Shown: positions 7,348 through 16,343 of the stretch, piece after piece
How positions within the stretch are numbered: the first letter of the stretch is position 1
Layout of the letters: each line of letters starts with the position of its first letter
Assembly (NCBI RefSeq): GCF_017355915.2
Contig: NZ_JAFEUV020000004.1
Span: 372,001-436,000 of the forward strand
Reading direction: 5' to 3'
From: Telluribacter roseus
Lineage (GTDB): Bacteria > Bacteroidota > Bacteroidia > Cytophagales > Spirosomataceae
Length of the DNA stretch: 64,000 bases
Notes under the pieces: generated by a model
Seen by the model: only the letters and a program-made list of their open reading frames with translations
What the model was told of the DNA's origin: nothing
Databases searched by the model: none
Made by a program: the position numbers and the translations under genes

Positions 7348-10300
7348 ATGATTTCTAAAAAAGTACTACGAAAACCGATACCCATTATGGCTTTAACGGC
7401 CATGGTTGTGGTATCCTGTATGAAGCTTTCGCCTTCGGGATCCAAATCTTCGGCGCTCATCGTCAAGGAAGATCCCGCTCAGGCGCGTCAACGGGCCAAA
7501 GAGATAAGGGATAATACACCTATCAAACTAGCGGATGGACTCAAACTGGACCTGTGGGCGACTGACTCACTGGCTCCGGACCCGATCGCTATGTCAATCG
7601 ATGACAAGGGCAGGGTATACCTGACCCGTACCAACCGCCAGAAAAACTCCGAGTTTGATATCCGGGGGCACAGCAACTGGATGACGCCCTCCATTGGTCT
7701 GCAGTCAGTAGAGGACCGCCGGGCTTTTCTGCGCAGTACCTTCGCTCCTGAAAAGAGTAAGGAGAATGAGTGGGTCAAAGACCTGAACGAAGACGGCTCG
7801 CACGACTGGCGCGACCTGGCCGTAGAGAAAGACGAGGTATGGCGCCTGGATGATACCGATGGCGATGGCCTGGCCGATGTATCCATGCGTATCCTGAGCG
7901 ATTTCTTCACTGAGGTGACTGACGTAGCCGGTGCCCTGTTGGTACGTGCGGAGGATATGTTTGTAGGTATTGCGCCTGATTTTTGGCGCCTCAAGGATAC
8001 CAACGGCGACGGAGTGATGGATCAGAAAACCTCCATCAGCCATGGCTACGGGGTACACATTGGTTTTGGTGGACACGGTATGTCCGGTGCCATCGAAGGT
8101 CCCGATGGACGTATCTACTGGGGTATTGGTGATATCGGTGCCAACATCACTACAAAGGAAGGTGTCAACCATAAGTACTCTAACGAAGGGGTCATAGTTC
8201 GCTCAGACCCAGATGGTAGCAACTTTGAAGTATTTGCCCACGGCCTGCGCAATACCCACGAATTTGTGTTTGATGAGTACGGCAACCTGATTACTTCTGA
8301 CAACGATGGTGACCACCCCGGCGAGAGCGAGCGTCTGGTACACCTGGTGGATGGCTCCGATACCGGCTGGCGTACCAACTGGCAGTTCGGTAAGTACACC
8401 GATCCCCGTAACAATTCGTACAAGGTATGGATGGACGAAAAGCTGTACACGCCGCGCTGGGAAGGCCAGGCTGCCTACATACTGCCTCCCATTCAGAACT
8501 TCCATAATGGACCTACCGGTATGGTATACAACCCCGGTACCGCCCTTGGCTCTGAGTGGAAGAACAAGTTCTTCCTGGTGGAGTTCGTGGGTAACCCGGC
8601 TCGTTCGCCCATCTGGTCGTTTAGCCTGAAGCCTAAAGGAGCCTCCTTTGTGCTGGACAAAGAGAAAGAAGTACTGACAGGTATACTGCCTACCGGTATT
8701 CGTTTTGGTCCGGACGGAGCCCTGTACGTAGCCGACTGGATCAACGGCTGGGGTACTAAAGATGCCGGTCGCGTATGGCGGTTGGATGTAACGGATAACA
8801 AAAACGATCTGAAGGACCTGCGTGCCCAGACCAAACAACTGATGCAGCAGGACTATTCGACACAGTCAGAGGACAAGCTACTCACTCTGCTTTCCTACCC
8901 GGATATGCGCATCCGTCAGAAGTCTCAGTTTGAACTGGCGAAGCGGGGCAAGAAAGGTTCTTTGATCTTGAGCAAAGCCACCGCTCAGACCGGTGATCAG
9001 ATGGCTCGTATTCATGGTATTTGGGGGCTGGGGCAGCTGGCCCGTCAGGATAAATCCTACGCGGGTACCTTACTTCCCCTGTTAAAAGATTCTGATCCGG
9101 AAATAGTAGCTCAGGCAGCTAAAGTGATCGGCGATGCCGACATCAAGGAAGCAGGTTCGGTACTGGTATCTTTGCTAACAAGCCCTAACCCCAGGGTGAA
9201 GTTCTTCGGTGCGCAGGCTTTGGGACGTATTGGCTACAAGGATGCGGTAAATCCCCTGTTGCAAATGATTGAAACCAACAACAATGAGGATGTATACCTG
9301 CGTCACGCGGGTGTAACGGCGCTGGCTCGCATCGGTGAAGTAGAGCCTATAGTAGCATTGGCTACTAATTCCAATAAGGCACTTCGTCTGGCTGGGGTAC
9401 TGGTACTGCGTCAGCTCAAGAATGATAGAATCTCCCTGTTCCTGCAGGATAAGGATGAGTACATCGTTGCCGAAGCCGCTCGCGCCATCAATGACGATGA
9501 GTCTATCCCTACTGCACTACCGGCTCTGGCCGCCACGCTCAAAGAGAAGCGTTTCACTTCCGAGCCGCTGTTGCGTCGTTCGATCAACGCGGCCCTGCGT
9601 GTAGGTGGTGAAGAGCAGCTCAATGACCTGGTTGCTTTTGCCAAGCGTACGGATGTATCCAAAGAACTGCGTGCCGAGGCACTGGCTACCCTGGGTACCT
9701 GGGCTAATCCTTCGGTACTGGACCGGGTTGATGGTCGCTACCGTGGGGTGATCACCCGCGATCCCGTGGCCGTACGAGCCAAGGTAATGCCGCACATCAA
9801 TGACCTGCTGCAGGACAAGAACAACGAGGTAGTAGTAGCTACGGCCCAGATGCTGGGAGAGCTCAACATTCCAGAGAGCAACACCAGCCTGGTGCGGGTA
9901 CTTAATGAGCACAAGGCGCCCGAAGTACGCTCAGCCCTGCTGACTGCCCTGTACAAGCAGAAGTACAGCGATATGGAGACGGTGATCAAGAAAGGCATGA
10001 ACGATCAGGACGAAGATGTACGTACGACGGCTCTGGGTCTGGTTAGTGGTCTGAATCCTTCGCAGGAGACGCTGGGTGAAGTAGTAAAAACTATCTTTGA
10101 CAAAGGTACCGTCAAGGAGCAGCAGCAGATGCTGCGGGTACTTAGTACCATGCCGGCTGCCAAGACAGAACGTATCCTGGAAGGTCTGGTGACCCGGATG
10201 GGTAATAAGGAGCTTTCGCCCAGCCTGAACCTGGAACTGGCCGAAGCGGTAGATTCTACGCATTCGGAAGCGCTCAAAACTAGACTGGCTGCCTTCAAGC

Positions 10301-10764
10301 CGGCCGGTACTGGAGTGGCGGAGTTTCAGGAGGCCCTTTTCGGAGGGAATCGGCAGCAGGGAGCCCGGTACTTCTTCACCAACTCTACCGGGCAGTGTGT
10401 GCGCTGTCATGCGATTGGTGGACGTGGTGGCGCCGTAGGACCTGACCTGTCTTCCGTTGCCGATGTGCTGACCCGTGATCAGCTCCTGCAGGCGCTGATC
10501 GAGCCGAGTGCTCGTCTGGCCCCCGGATTTGGTACGGTTACACTTACGCTGAAAGATGGACAAACCGTCACCGGTACGCTGATACACGAGTCGGATAAGG
10601 AGCTTGAGTTGAAGACATCCGAAGCCGAGCCGTTGAAAATAGCGGTATCTCGTATTGCCAAGCGTGAGAACATGCCATCAAGTATGCCTCCAATGGGCTA
10701 CATCATGTCCAAGCGTGAGATCCGCGATGTGGTGGAGTTCCTTTCAAGCCTGCGGAAGCAGTAG
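7348..10764 (+). CDS. Large lipoprotein: sorbosone-dehydrogenase-like propeller, HEAT repeats and C-terminal PVC-type heme domain
   Basis: A 1138-residue exported protein. The N-terminus has a lipoprotein signal with lipobox VVSC at C24. Residues of about 50-490 form a beta-propeller like soluble glucose/sorbosone dehydrogenases, with calcium-like 'DTDGDGLAD' and 'DTNGDG' loops, 'GIGDIGAN', 'NTHEFVFDEYG' and 'FGPDGALYVADW'. Residues of about 500-970 are HEAT-like helical repeats ('VAQAAKVIGD', 'VKFFGAQALGRIG'). The C-terminus is a cytochrome c domain with CVRCH at 1017-1021, then a conserved beta segment. This order matches the 'membrane-bound dehydrogenase' plus 'heme-binding' families first described in Planctomycetes and Verrucomicrobia. 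It probably oxidises a sugar-like substrate at the outer membrane or in the periplasm and passes electrons to heme. It is monocistronic and ends at a strong terminator. Confidence 0.87.
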   Translation: MISKKVLRKPIPIMALTAMVVVSCMKLSPSGSKSSALIVKEDPAQARQRAKEIRDNTPIKLADGLKLDLWATDSLAPDPIAMSIDDKGRVYLTRTNRQKNSEFDIRGHSNWMTPSIGLQSVEDRRAFLRSTFAPEKSKENEWVKDLNEDGSHDWRDLAVEKDEVWRLDDTDGDGLADVSMRILSDFFTEVTDVAGALLVRAEDMFVGIAPDFWRLKDTNGDGVMDQKTSISHGYGVHIGFGGHGMSGAIEGPDGRIYWGIGDIGANITTKEGVNHKYSNEGVIVRSDPDGSNFEVFAHGLRNTHEFVFDEYGNLITSDNDGDHPGESERLVHLVDGSDTGWRTNWQFGKYTDPRNNSYKVWMDEKLYTPRWEGQAAYILPPIQNFHNGPTGMVYNPGTALGSEWKNKFFLVEFVGNPARSPIWSFSLKPKGASFVLDKEKEVLTGILPTGIRFGPDGALYVADWINGWGTKDAGRVWRLDVTDNKNDLKDLRAQTKQLMQQDYSTQSEDKLLTLLSYPDMRIRQKSQFELAKRGKKGSLILSKATAQTGDQMARIHGIWGLGQLARQDKSYAGTLLPLLKDSDPEIVAQAAKVIGDADIKEAGSVLVSLLTSPNPRVKFFGAQALGRIGYKDAVNPLLQMIETNNNEDVYLRHAGVTALARIGEVEPIVALATNSNKALRLAGVLVLRQLKNDRISLFLQDKDEYIVAEAARAINDDESIPTALPALAATLKEKRFTSEPLLRRSINAALRVGGEEQLNDLVAFAKRTDVSKELRAEALATLGTWANPSVLDRVDGRYRGVITRDPVAVRAKVMPHINDLLQDKNNEVVVATAQMLGELNIPESNTSLVRVLNEHKAPEVRSALLTALYKQKYSDMETVIKKGMNDQDEDVRTTALGLVSGLNPSQETLGEVVKTIFDKGTVKEQQQMLRVLSTMPAAKTERILEGLVTRMGNKELSPSLNLELAEAVDSTHSEALKTRLAAFKPAGTGVAEFQEALFGGNRQQGARYFFTNSTGQCVRCHAIGGRGGAVGPDLSSVADVLTRDQLLQALIEPSARLAPGFGTVTLTLKDGQTVTGTLIHESDKELELKTSEAEPLKIAVSRIAKRENMPSSMPPMGYIMSKREIRDVVEFLSSLRKQ

Positions 10765-10781
10765 TTACTCTTAGATAAGTT

Positions 10782-10823
10782 AAAAGGAGAAGTCCGGGTC
10801 GTGAGGCCCGGACTTCTCCTTTT
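10782..10823. terminator. Strong bidirectional intrinsic terminator
   Basis: A 19-base inverted repeat (10782-10800 and 10805-10823) with loop GTGA and one G-T mismatch; arms begin with AAAAGGAGAA and end with TTCTCCTTTT. It lies between the converging heme lipoprotein and PhnA-domain genes and can serve both. Confidence 0.92.
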
Positions 10824-10848
10824 GTAGTGGTACTAACGATGTAAAGTG

Positions 10849-11058
10849 TTAGGCCTTCTTCAGAAAAGCCGCTTTAAGTACCATCACGGTACGCTCTACC
10901 TTGCCTTCTACTTCCTCCTCGTTATCAGTGAGGCGTATATTCTTGACCAGGGTACCTCTTTTGAGTACGGCCGATGAGCCTCGCACCTTCAGGTCTTTGA
11001 TCAGAGTTACCGAATCGCCTTCTTTGAGCAGGTTGCCGTTACTATCCTTTACTTCCAT
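10849..11058 (-). CDS. PhnA C-terminal-domain protein (YjdM-like), zinc ribbon absent
   Basis: A 69-residue protein that corresponds to the C-terminal domain of the PhnA/YjdM family: it opens with 'VKDSNGNLLKEGDSVTLIKDLKVRGSS' style sequence and ends 'AAFLKKA', as in the family. The N-terminal zinc ribbon with paired cysteines found in longer family members is absent; there are no cysteines at all. The old name 'alkylphosphonate uptake protein' for this family is not supported by function, so the role is unknown. It is monocistronic, converging on the terminator at 10782-10823. Confidence 0.85.
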   Translation of the reverse strand: MEVKDSNGNLLKEGDSVTLIKDLKVRGSSAVLKRGTLVKNIRLTDNEEEVEGKVERTVMVLKAAFLKKA

Positions 11059-11223
11059 GGGTGTTATGGTTGGGGTTTACTACACGATGTTAGGGCCGTT
11101 AACGAATCTACAGGTGATAGATCAGGTAGCGACTGGCAAAGGTAGGTAACCGCCAGCTATATCCCAGACTTCTTATACCTGCTTATCACAAACCGACGGA
11201 GGAAAATACAACTACTCAGAAGC

Positions 11224-12108
11224 TTACGATTGTAAACCCTGAATAGCTTGCTTAGCCCGACTACTCCTTCTGTAACTGATAAAAGTGATCACCAGTACCA
11301 GTCCGGCCAGCACGAAAGGCCATACACTGATCAGGGACAGCAGGAACGTCAGGAGGTTGTTCCAGCCTTCACCAAACGCTGATCCTACCTGAGATAGGAA
11401 GGCCAGGGATTGTCCGGTTACTACGTAGTACTCGATCTGCACTGTACTGAAAGCAATCCGGTCATTGAGGTACCTGAAGCGCCCCTCTATGGATTCTATC
11501 TCGGTGCGCAGTGTACCCATTTCCTTTTCAATGGCCAGGACCTCCTTTACATCGCCGGCCCGCTGAAGAAGTACCTTATACCGGCTTTCCAGTTCTTTCT
11601 TCGTCCTGAGTCGGGCTTCTACATCGATGTACTCTTCTGTGACATCCTTTGCGTCTACGCTCTTACTCACAAACAGAGAGGTACTTGTTGAAATGGATGC
11701 AAAAAAAGCCTCAAAGTTAGTAGCCGGTACCCTGACCGTCAGGGAGTAGTTGACCTTATCCTCCCTTTTATCAACTTCTTCATTTGAGATATAGCCCTTG
11801 TAGTCTCTGATACTCTTTTCGATGAGCTGACGGGTACGGGTGGCGTCGTTTGTCTCAAACCACACTCTTCCATTCCGGATGATCTTCCGTTCTATTTTTC
11901 GTGGACCTTGCGCGGGTGAGGCGGGCATGGCTTCTTCCTGCGGGGGATGTATGACCATTTCACTCGCTTCCTGAGGCGGGATTCTCATTAAGTCTACCTC
12001 TACGGCAGCAGCATCTCCGTCATATAACGTGTCCTGTATGCGGCTGCACGAAGTAATAAGCAGGAGACTGATACATAAGGCAACGTGGAGTTGTAGGTTG
12101 GCTTTCAT
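11224..12108 (-). CDS. DUF4349 membrane lipoprotein
   Basis: A 294-residue envelope protein. The N-terminus is a lipoprotein signal with lipobox LLLITSC (C21). The central part, residues of about 75-240, fits DUF4349, with the 'VNYSLTVRVPATNFEAFF' strand, 'SVDAKDVTEEYIDVEARL' and a long helical 'EVLAIEKEMGTLRTEIESIEGRF' segment likely to form a coiled coil. A transmembrane helix follows near 263-281 (WPFVLAGLVLVITFI) and ends in a basic cytoplasmic tail. The lipid anchor plus C-terminal helix suggests both ends sit at the inner membrane with the middle in the periplasm. Function of the family is unknown. Monocistronic. Confidence 0.85.
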   Translation of the reverse strand: MKANLQLHVALCISLLLITSCSRIQDTLYDGDAAAVEVDLMRIPPQEASEMVIHPPQEEAMPASPAQGPRKIERKIIRNGRVWFETNDATRTRQLIEKSIRDYKGYISNEEVDKREDKVNYSLTVRVPATNFEAFFASISTSTSLFVSKSVDAKDVTEEYIDVEARLRTKKELESRYKVLLQRAGDVKEVLAIEKEMGTLRTEIESIEGRFRYLNDRIAFSTVQIEYYVVTGQSLAFLSQVGSAFGEGWNNLLTFLLSLISVWPFVLAGLVLVITFISYRRSSRAKQAIQGLQS

Positions 12109-12269
12109 AGGTGCAGTGGGAGTAAGGGTGAGAGATAAAGTTTTTGTTAATATATAAATAAATTATATATAGTATAATCGGAGGCAAAAAAATTGAGTAG
12201 TAGCAGTAGACAATCTTTTACTATTTTGGCCGCTTCATTGCTCATCGATAAACCAAGAGCCAGCATCGC

Positions 12270-13511
12270 ATGAAAGAATTAGACATAGATTTTGTCAGAA
12301 AGCAGTTTCCGGTATTCAATACCGACTTAGGGCGTAAAGTAGGTTTTCTGGATAATGCCGGGGGTAGTTACGTAGCCGGAGCCGTTATTGACCGCCTCAC
12401 TGATTTTTATACCAACTACAAAGTACAGCCCTACGGCGCCAATCCCATTTCTAACAGGGCCGGGGTGGCGATGGATGAAGGGAGAAGTACCATGGTGGCC
12501 CTGCTGAATGTACCGTCGGATCTGCTTACGCTGGGGGCTTCCTCCACCCAGAACTTCAATACCCTCACCATAGCCTGTACGCCGTTGGTGAAAAGGGGGA
12601 CAGAGGTAATCGTTTCGGAGCAGGACCACGAGTCGAATATAGGTGGCTGGGAAAGGCTGTGTCAGCGGCAGGGGGCTACGCTCAAATTCTGGAAGGTGGA
12701 CCCCAAGACCGGTGAACTGGATCTGAATGATCTGGAGGCACTACTGACTCCTCAGACGGTAATACTCTGCGTGACCCAAAGCTCCAACATCATTGGTACC
12801 CTTAACCCCATCAATGATATTGCCGCGCTGGCTCGCCGTACTAATACCCGGGTGGTAGTAGATGGCGTATCCTACGCTCCGCACTACTGGCCCAACCTGG
12901 ATGAGCTGGATGTAGATGCCTACGTATTCAGTACCTACAAGACCTACGGAACCCACCAGGGGGTGATGGTAGTACGGGAGGATTTTCTGGAAGAGCTCGA
13001 GCCGCAGAGCCATTTTTTCAATGTACCTTACAAGAACAAGCGCCTGGATGCGGCCGGTCCCGATCACGCGGCGATTGCTGCCTTGGCGGGATTAGGCGAC
13101 TACTTCAGTACCGTATATGAGCATCATTTCGGAGCGGAGGCGGTACCACTGCATGTGAAGGCGCGCAAAGTAGCGGACCTGATGCACCAGCACGAAATGA
13201 AACTATGCCATTACCTGCTGGACCACCTGCGCGAGCTACCCGTCCGGATATTTGGTCGACCTACTACCGAACAACGTGAAGCCAATATTGTGTTTACTTC
13301 ATCCACCGTAAGCTCAAAAGCCCTGGCGGATGGGTTGGCACAGTATGATGTCGCTGCCAAGAATGGTCATTTCTACGCCTACCGCCTGCTCGAAGCCATG
13401 GGTGTGGAGGATTTGAACGATGGTGTAGTCCGCATCAGTCTTTCCCACTACAATACCCGGGAGGAAGTGGAACGGTGTGTAGTGGGGCTACGTGAGTTGC
13501 TTAGTAATTGA
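12270..13511 (+). CDS. Cysteine desulfurase-like class V aminotransferase (VC1184 type)
   Basis: A 413-residue PLP enzyme of aminotransferase class V, closest in layout to the cysteine desulfurase-like VC1184 subfamily rather than to SufS or IscS. Visible motifs are 'LGASSTQNFNTL' (phosphate loop), 'SEQDHESNIGGW', 'VVVDGVSYAPH' (Asp contacting PLP) and 'YVFSTYKTYGTHQGV', whose lysine should bind PLP. The clear catalytic cysteine loop of SufS is not evident, so real desulfurase activity is uncertain. The AT-rich 160 bases upstream hold its promoter, shared with the divergent DUF4349 gene. It ends at a terminator at 13526. Confidence 0.82.
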   Translation: MKELDIDFVRKQFPVFNTDLGRKVGFLDNAGGSYVAGAVIDRLTDFYTNYKVQPYGANPISNRAGVAMDEGRSTMVALLNVPSDLLTLGASSTQNFNTLTIACTPLVKRGTEVIVSEQDHESNIGGWERLCQRQGATLKFWKVDPKTGELDLNDLEALLTPQTVILCVTQSSNIIGTLNPINDIAALARRTNTRVVVDGVSYAPHYWPNLDELDVDAYVFSTYKTYGTHQGVMVVREDFLEELEPQSHFFNVPYKNKRLDAAGPDHAAIAALAGLGDYFSTVYEHHFGAEAVPLHVKARKVADLMHQHEMKLCHYLLDHLRELPVRIFGRPTTEQREANIVFTSSTVSSKALADGLAQYDVAAKNGHFYAYRLLEAMGVEDLNDGVVRISLSHYNTREEVERCVVGLRELLSN

Positions 13512-13525
13512 TCTTCAGAAAATTA

Positions 13526-13568
13526 CAAGCCTCCATTAAAACAGCTGCTTTAATGGAGGCTTGTTTTT
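13526..13568 (+). terminator. Intrinsic terminator after the class V aminotransferase
   Basis: Perfect 15-base arms (13526-13540 and 13549-13563), loop of eight bases, then five Ts. Fifteen bases after the stop codon. Confidence 0.93.
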
Positions 13569-13657
13569 GAATAATGGGTCACAAAATATAATTACCTGAG
13601 TATGCGTGGTAGTTAGTTCACCAGAGGGTTGGTGGCAGGACTATAATGTATGTGACT

Positions 13658-13689
13658 ACCGGTGCCACGGTTTCAACCGTGGCACCGGT
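13658..13689. repeat. REP-like palindrome, copy 1
   Basis: Perfect 15-base inverted repeat: ACCGGTGCCACGGTT (13658-13672), two-base loop TC, then its reverse complement (13675-13689). The same arm sequence recurs at 14597. There is no T-run, so it is not a typical terminator. Confidence 0.9.
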
Positions 13690-13775
13690 CCATACTACAA
13701 CCCCCTGTGGCTTGAACTACCAATTTGCCTATTCAAAGTAAGAGAGGCCAGGTAGCTTCACCGGGGACTGTTTTT

Positions 13776-14414
13776 TTATAGACTAGCCACAAAAGGCGAC
13801 TGCCGGTAATAACGGGTATCTGTTAGCTGGTCTGCCAGAAAGGAGGCAAGGTCCGTGGCCCGGACTTTCTCCCCCGGACAATCCACCAGATCCACCTCAG
13901 TAGCCCCACTACTATCCGTAAATTCTATGAAGGGTACCCTGACCAGCGTCCAGTCCACCGGATTTTGTGCCAGGACTTTATAAGCCTTCTGCCGATCTTC
14001 GTGTATAGTCGGGTAGGTAGCCTTCATCCAGTCGGTAGCCATTTGGGTTCGGGCGCTTTTCTGGTCAGTAGGGGTGTCCAGGTTGAGCCCGGCTACGGAT
14101 ATGTACCGTCGGATCTGAAACTCATCCATCACCCGGAGTAGATGATTCGTAACCTGACTGGCTACCAGGGGCTCATTGGGGCGCTGGCCTACGGTACTAA
14201 TAATGGCATCACAGCCCCGGACCAATGCTCGTATGTCTTCGTAGTGGATTGCATCACCTTTACAGATGTAGATGGAAGGACTACTGATGGATAATGTGTC
14301 CGGCTGGCGGAGAAGTAGTTTGAGCTGGTAACCGCGGTGGAGGAGCTCTTGTACCAGGTAGGTGCCGGTTTTACCTCCACCACCCAGTACGGCAATCGTA
14401 GTAGGTTGTTTCAT
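13776..14414 (-). CDS. NAD(P)H-binding atypical short-chain reductase (NmrA-like)
   Basis: A 212-residue Rossmann protein. The start is placed at the ATG at 14412-14414, giving MKQPTTIAVLGGGGKTGTYL with the glycine-rich dinucleotide loop directly after the first strand; the longer frame would start with GTG at 14447. Other features are 'DAIISTVGQRP', an aspartate-rich region 'GDAIHYEDIRALVRGCD' and 'DWTLVRVPFI', all typical of NAD(P)-binding flavin reductase-like or NmrA-like proteins. Substrate is unknown. The gene is alone and is flanked on both sides by copies of the same palindromic repeat. Confidence 0.83.
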   Translation of the reverse strand: MKQPTTIAVLGGGGKTGTYLVQELLHRGYQLKLLLRQPDTLSISSPSIYICKGDAIHYEDIRALVRGCDAIISTVGQRPNEPLVASQVTNHLLRVMDEFQIRRYISVAGLNLDTPTDQKSARTQMATDWMKATYPTIHEDRQKAYKVLAQNPVDWTLVRVPFIEFTDSSGATEVDLVDCPGEKVRATDLASFLADQLTDTRYYRQSPFVASL

Positions 14415-14738
14415 TGTTCTCTCTGAAATAATGATATAAAGATTCACAGCGCTTTTTGGAGTAAAAGCGCGGGCAGCCTGTACGGCCGCCGGAGGATTGT
14501 ATGTTACAGAGAGATTTTAATGGGTTGAAGGTACAAATTTTTCGAGAAGCCACGCATATTTTCAGCTTTGAAATCGTAAACTAAAAGAATGGATCCACCG
14601 GTGCCACGGTTACAAGCGTGGCACCGGTCTGAGGCTGAAAGTAAGGATGAACAGGCCAGCAGCATAGTCTAAATCCATGGAAAATATGGTAGTCTCACGA
14701 GGAGCAGATATATTTAACTCTTCAAATAACTCTAACCC
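14415..14738. other. Intergenic gap between divergent genes, holding a repeat copy
   Basis: About 320 bases between the divergent NmrA-like and M28 peptidase genes. It contains the second palindromic repeat at 14597-14628 and the promoters of both genes. I see no gene in it. Confidence 0.6.
14597..14628. repeat. REP-like palindrome, copy 2
   Basis: ACCGGTGCCACG (14597-14608), eight-base loop, then CGTGGCACCGGT (14617-14628). The left 15 bases are identical to copy 1 at 13658; the right arm differs by an A-to-G type change next to the loop (AAGCGTGG against AACCGTGG), so the stem is 12 rather than 15 pairs. Confidence 0.88.
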
Positions 14739-16274
14739 ATGATAAAACGAAATATCCTACTCTTCCTCCTGCTGGTCTGGCAGACGGCTACAATCCAGGC
14801 GCAGGATGAAATTATCAACAACATCATCAAAGAGGCTAACGCTAACTCCCAACTCGAACCCATCGCGCACGAGTTGATGGACGGCATTGGTCCCCGGCTG
14901 GTGGGCAGTCCGCAGATGCAGAAAGCCCACGAGTGGGCCGTGCAGAAGTACGCAGACTGGGGCATACCCGCCCGTAACGAGAAGTGGGGCGAATGGCGGG
15001 GGTGGCAGCGGGGCGTCACCCACATTGATCTCATCAGCCCCTGGGTAAGAACCTTGTCGGGTACCCAACTGGCGTGGAGTCCGGCTACCCCAAAGGGGGG
15101 CGTTAAGGCCGAAGTAGTGATACTGCCCGAGTTTGCTGATTCGCTGGCGTTTCAGCAGTGGCTGCCTACAGTCAGGGGCAAGTTTGTCATGATTTCGATG
15201 AATCAGCCCACCGGCCGCCCCGACTACAACTGGAAGGAGTACGCCACGGAGGAGTCTTTTGCCAAAATGAGAAAGGAAAGGGAGGAGATGAACCAGGCCT
15301 GGGCGCAGCGCCTGCGGAAAACCGGTAAAGACCGTTGGACGCTGCCACTAGCCCTGGAGAGGGCCGGAGCTGTGGGGATTGTGACTTGCTACTGGTCGCA
15401 GGGCTTCGGGGCCAATAAGATCTTCAACGCCACCACCAAAAAAGTACCTACCATTGATCTCAGTCTGGAAGACTATGGTCTGGTGTACCGACTGGCCGAG
15501 AGTGGAAAGAAGCCGACCATTAATCTGGTGGCTGAGTCCAAAGAAACGGGAATGGTACCTACCTTCAACACCATCGCCGAGATCCGGGGCAGTGAGAAAC
15601 CGGATGAGTACGTGATGCTTTCAGCCCATTTTGACTCGTGGGATGGTGGTACGGGAGCCACCGACAATGGTACCGGTACCATCATGATGATGGAGGTCAT
15701 GCGCATCCTGAAAAAGGTGTATCCCAATCCACGGCGGACTATACTCGTCGGGCACTGGGGAAGTGAGGAGCAGGGGCTCAATGGCTCACGAGCCTTTGTG
15801 CAGGACCACCCTGAGATGATGCCCAAGATACAGGCCCTGTTCAATCAGGACAATGGTACCGGTCGGGTAGCCAATATTTCGGGTCAGGGCTTTGTGCATG
15901 CCTATGACTTCCTGGGGCGCTGGTTAGCCAAAGTACCTAATGAGATTACGAAGGATATCAAGTATACCTTCCCCGGTAATCCGGGTGGGGGAGGTTCGGA
16001 CTATGCTTCCTTCCTGGCGGCGGGAGTACCGGCTTTTTCACTGAGTTCACTGAGCTGGGCGTACTCTACCTACACCTGGCATACAAACCTGGATACCTAT
16101 GATAAAATTGTCTTCGACGATGTACGCAGTAATGTAATTCTGACCGCCATACTGACGTATATGGCCAGTGAAGACGAAGCGACCAATAAGGAGGTGCGGG
16201 TACCCCTCGGACCTAACGGAGCGCCCATGTCCTGGCCTTCCCAACGTGCTCCTACTCGTAAAGGGGGGATGTAA
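14739..16274 (+). CDS. Exported M28-family zinc metallopeptidase
   Basis: A 511-residue peptidase with a Sec signal peptide ending near 'TIQAQ' (about residue 21). Residues of about 150-270 form an inserted PA-like domain. The M28 catalytic core holds the co-catalytic zinc ligands in order: H297 ('SAHFDSWD'), D309 ('GATDNGTG'), E343/E344 ('WGSEEQG'), D371 ('NQDNGTG') and H448 ('YTWHTNLDTYD'). All are present, so it should be active as an aminopeptidase or carboxypeptidase Q-like exopeptidase in the periplasm. It is monocistronic and ends at a terminator shared with the convergent GMC gene. Confidence 0.92.
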   Translation: MIKRNILLFLLLVWQTATIQAQDEIINNIIKEANANSQLEPIAHELMDGIGPRLVGSPQMQKAHEWAVQKYADWGIPARNEKWGEWRGWQRGVTHIDLISPWVRTLSGTQLAWSPATPKGGVKAEVVILPEFADSLAFQQWLPTVRGKFVMISMNQPTGRPDYNWKEYATEESFAKMRKEREEMNQAWAQRLRKTGKDRWTLPLALERAGAVGIVTCYWSQGFGANKIFNATTKKVPTIDLSLEDYGLVYRLAESGKKPTINLVAESKETGMVPTFNTIAEIRGSEKPDEYVMLSAHFDSWDGGTGATDNGTGTIMMMEVMRILKKVYPNPRRTILVGHWGSEEQGLNGSRAFVQDHPEMMPKIQALFNQDNGTGRVANISGQGFVHAYDFLGRWLAKVPNEITKDIKYTFPGNPGGGGSDYASFLAAGVPAFSLSSLSWAYSTYTWHTNLDTYDKIVFDDVRSNVILTAILTYMASEDEATNKEVRVPLGPNGAPMSWPSQRAPTRKGGM

Positions 16275-16289
16275 TAGTAGTACTTCTAA

Positions 16290-16326
16290 CAAGAAAGCCC
16301 TGCGATGTAGTCGCAGGGCTTTCTTG
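16290..16326. terminator. Bidirectional intrinsic terminator
   Basis: Perfect 16-base arms (16290-16305 and 16311-16326), loop TGTAG, between converging M28 peptidase and GMC oxidoreductase genes. Confidence 0.92.
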
Positions 16327-16343
16327 TATTTATAGCTCAGGTC

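Noticed and set aside
12270-13511. Calling this gene sufS/csdA
   Set aside because: The sequence follows the VC1184-type subfamily and no clear SufS-type active-site cysteine loop is visible, nor are other suf genes near.
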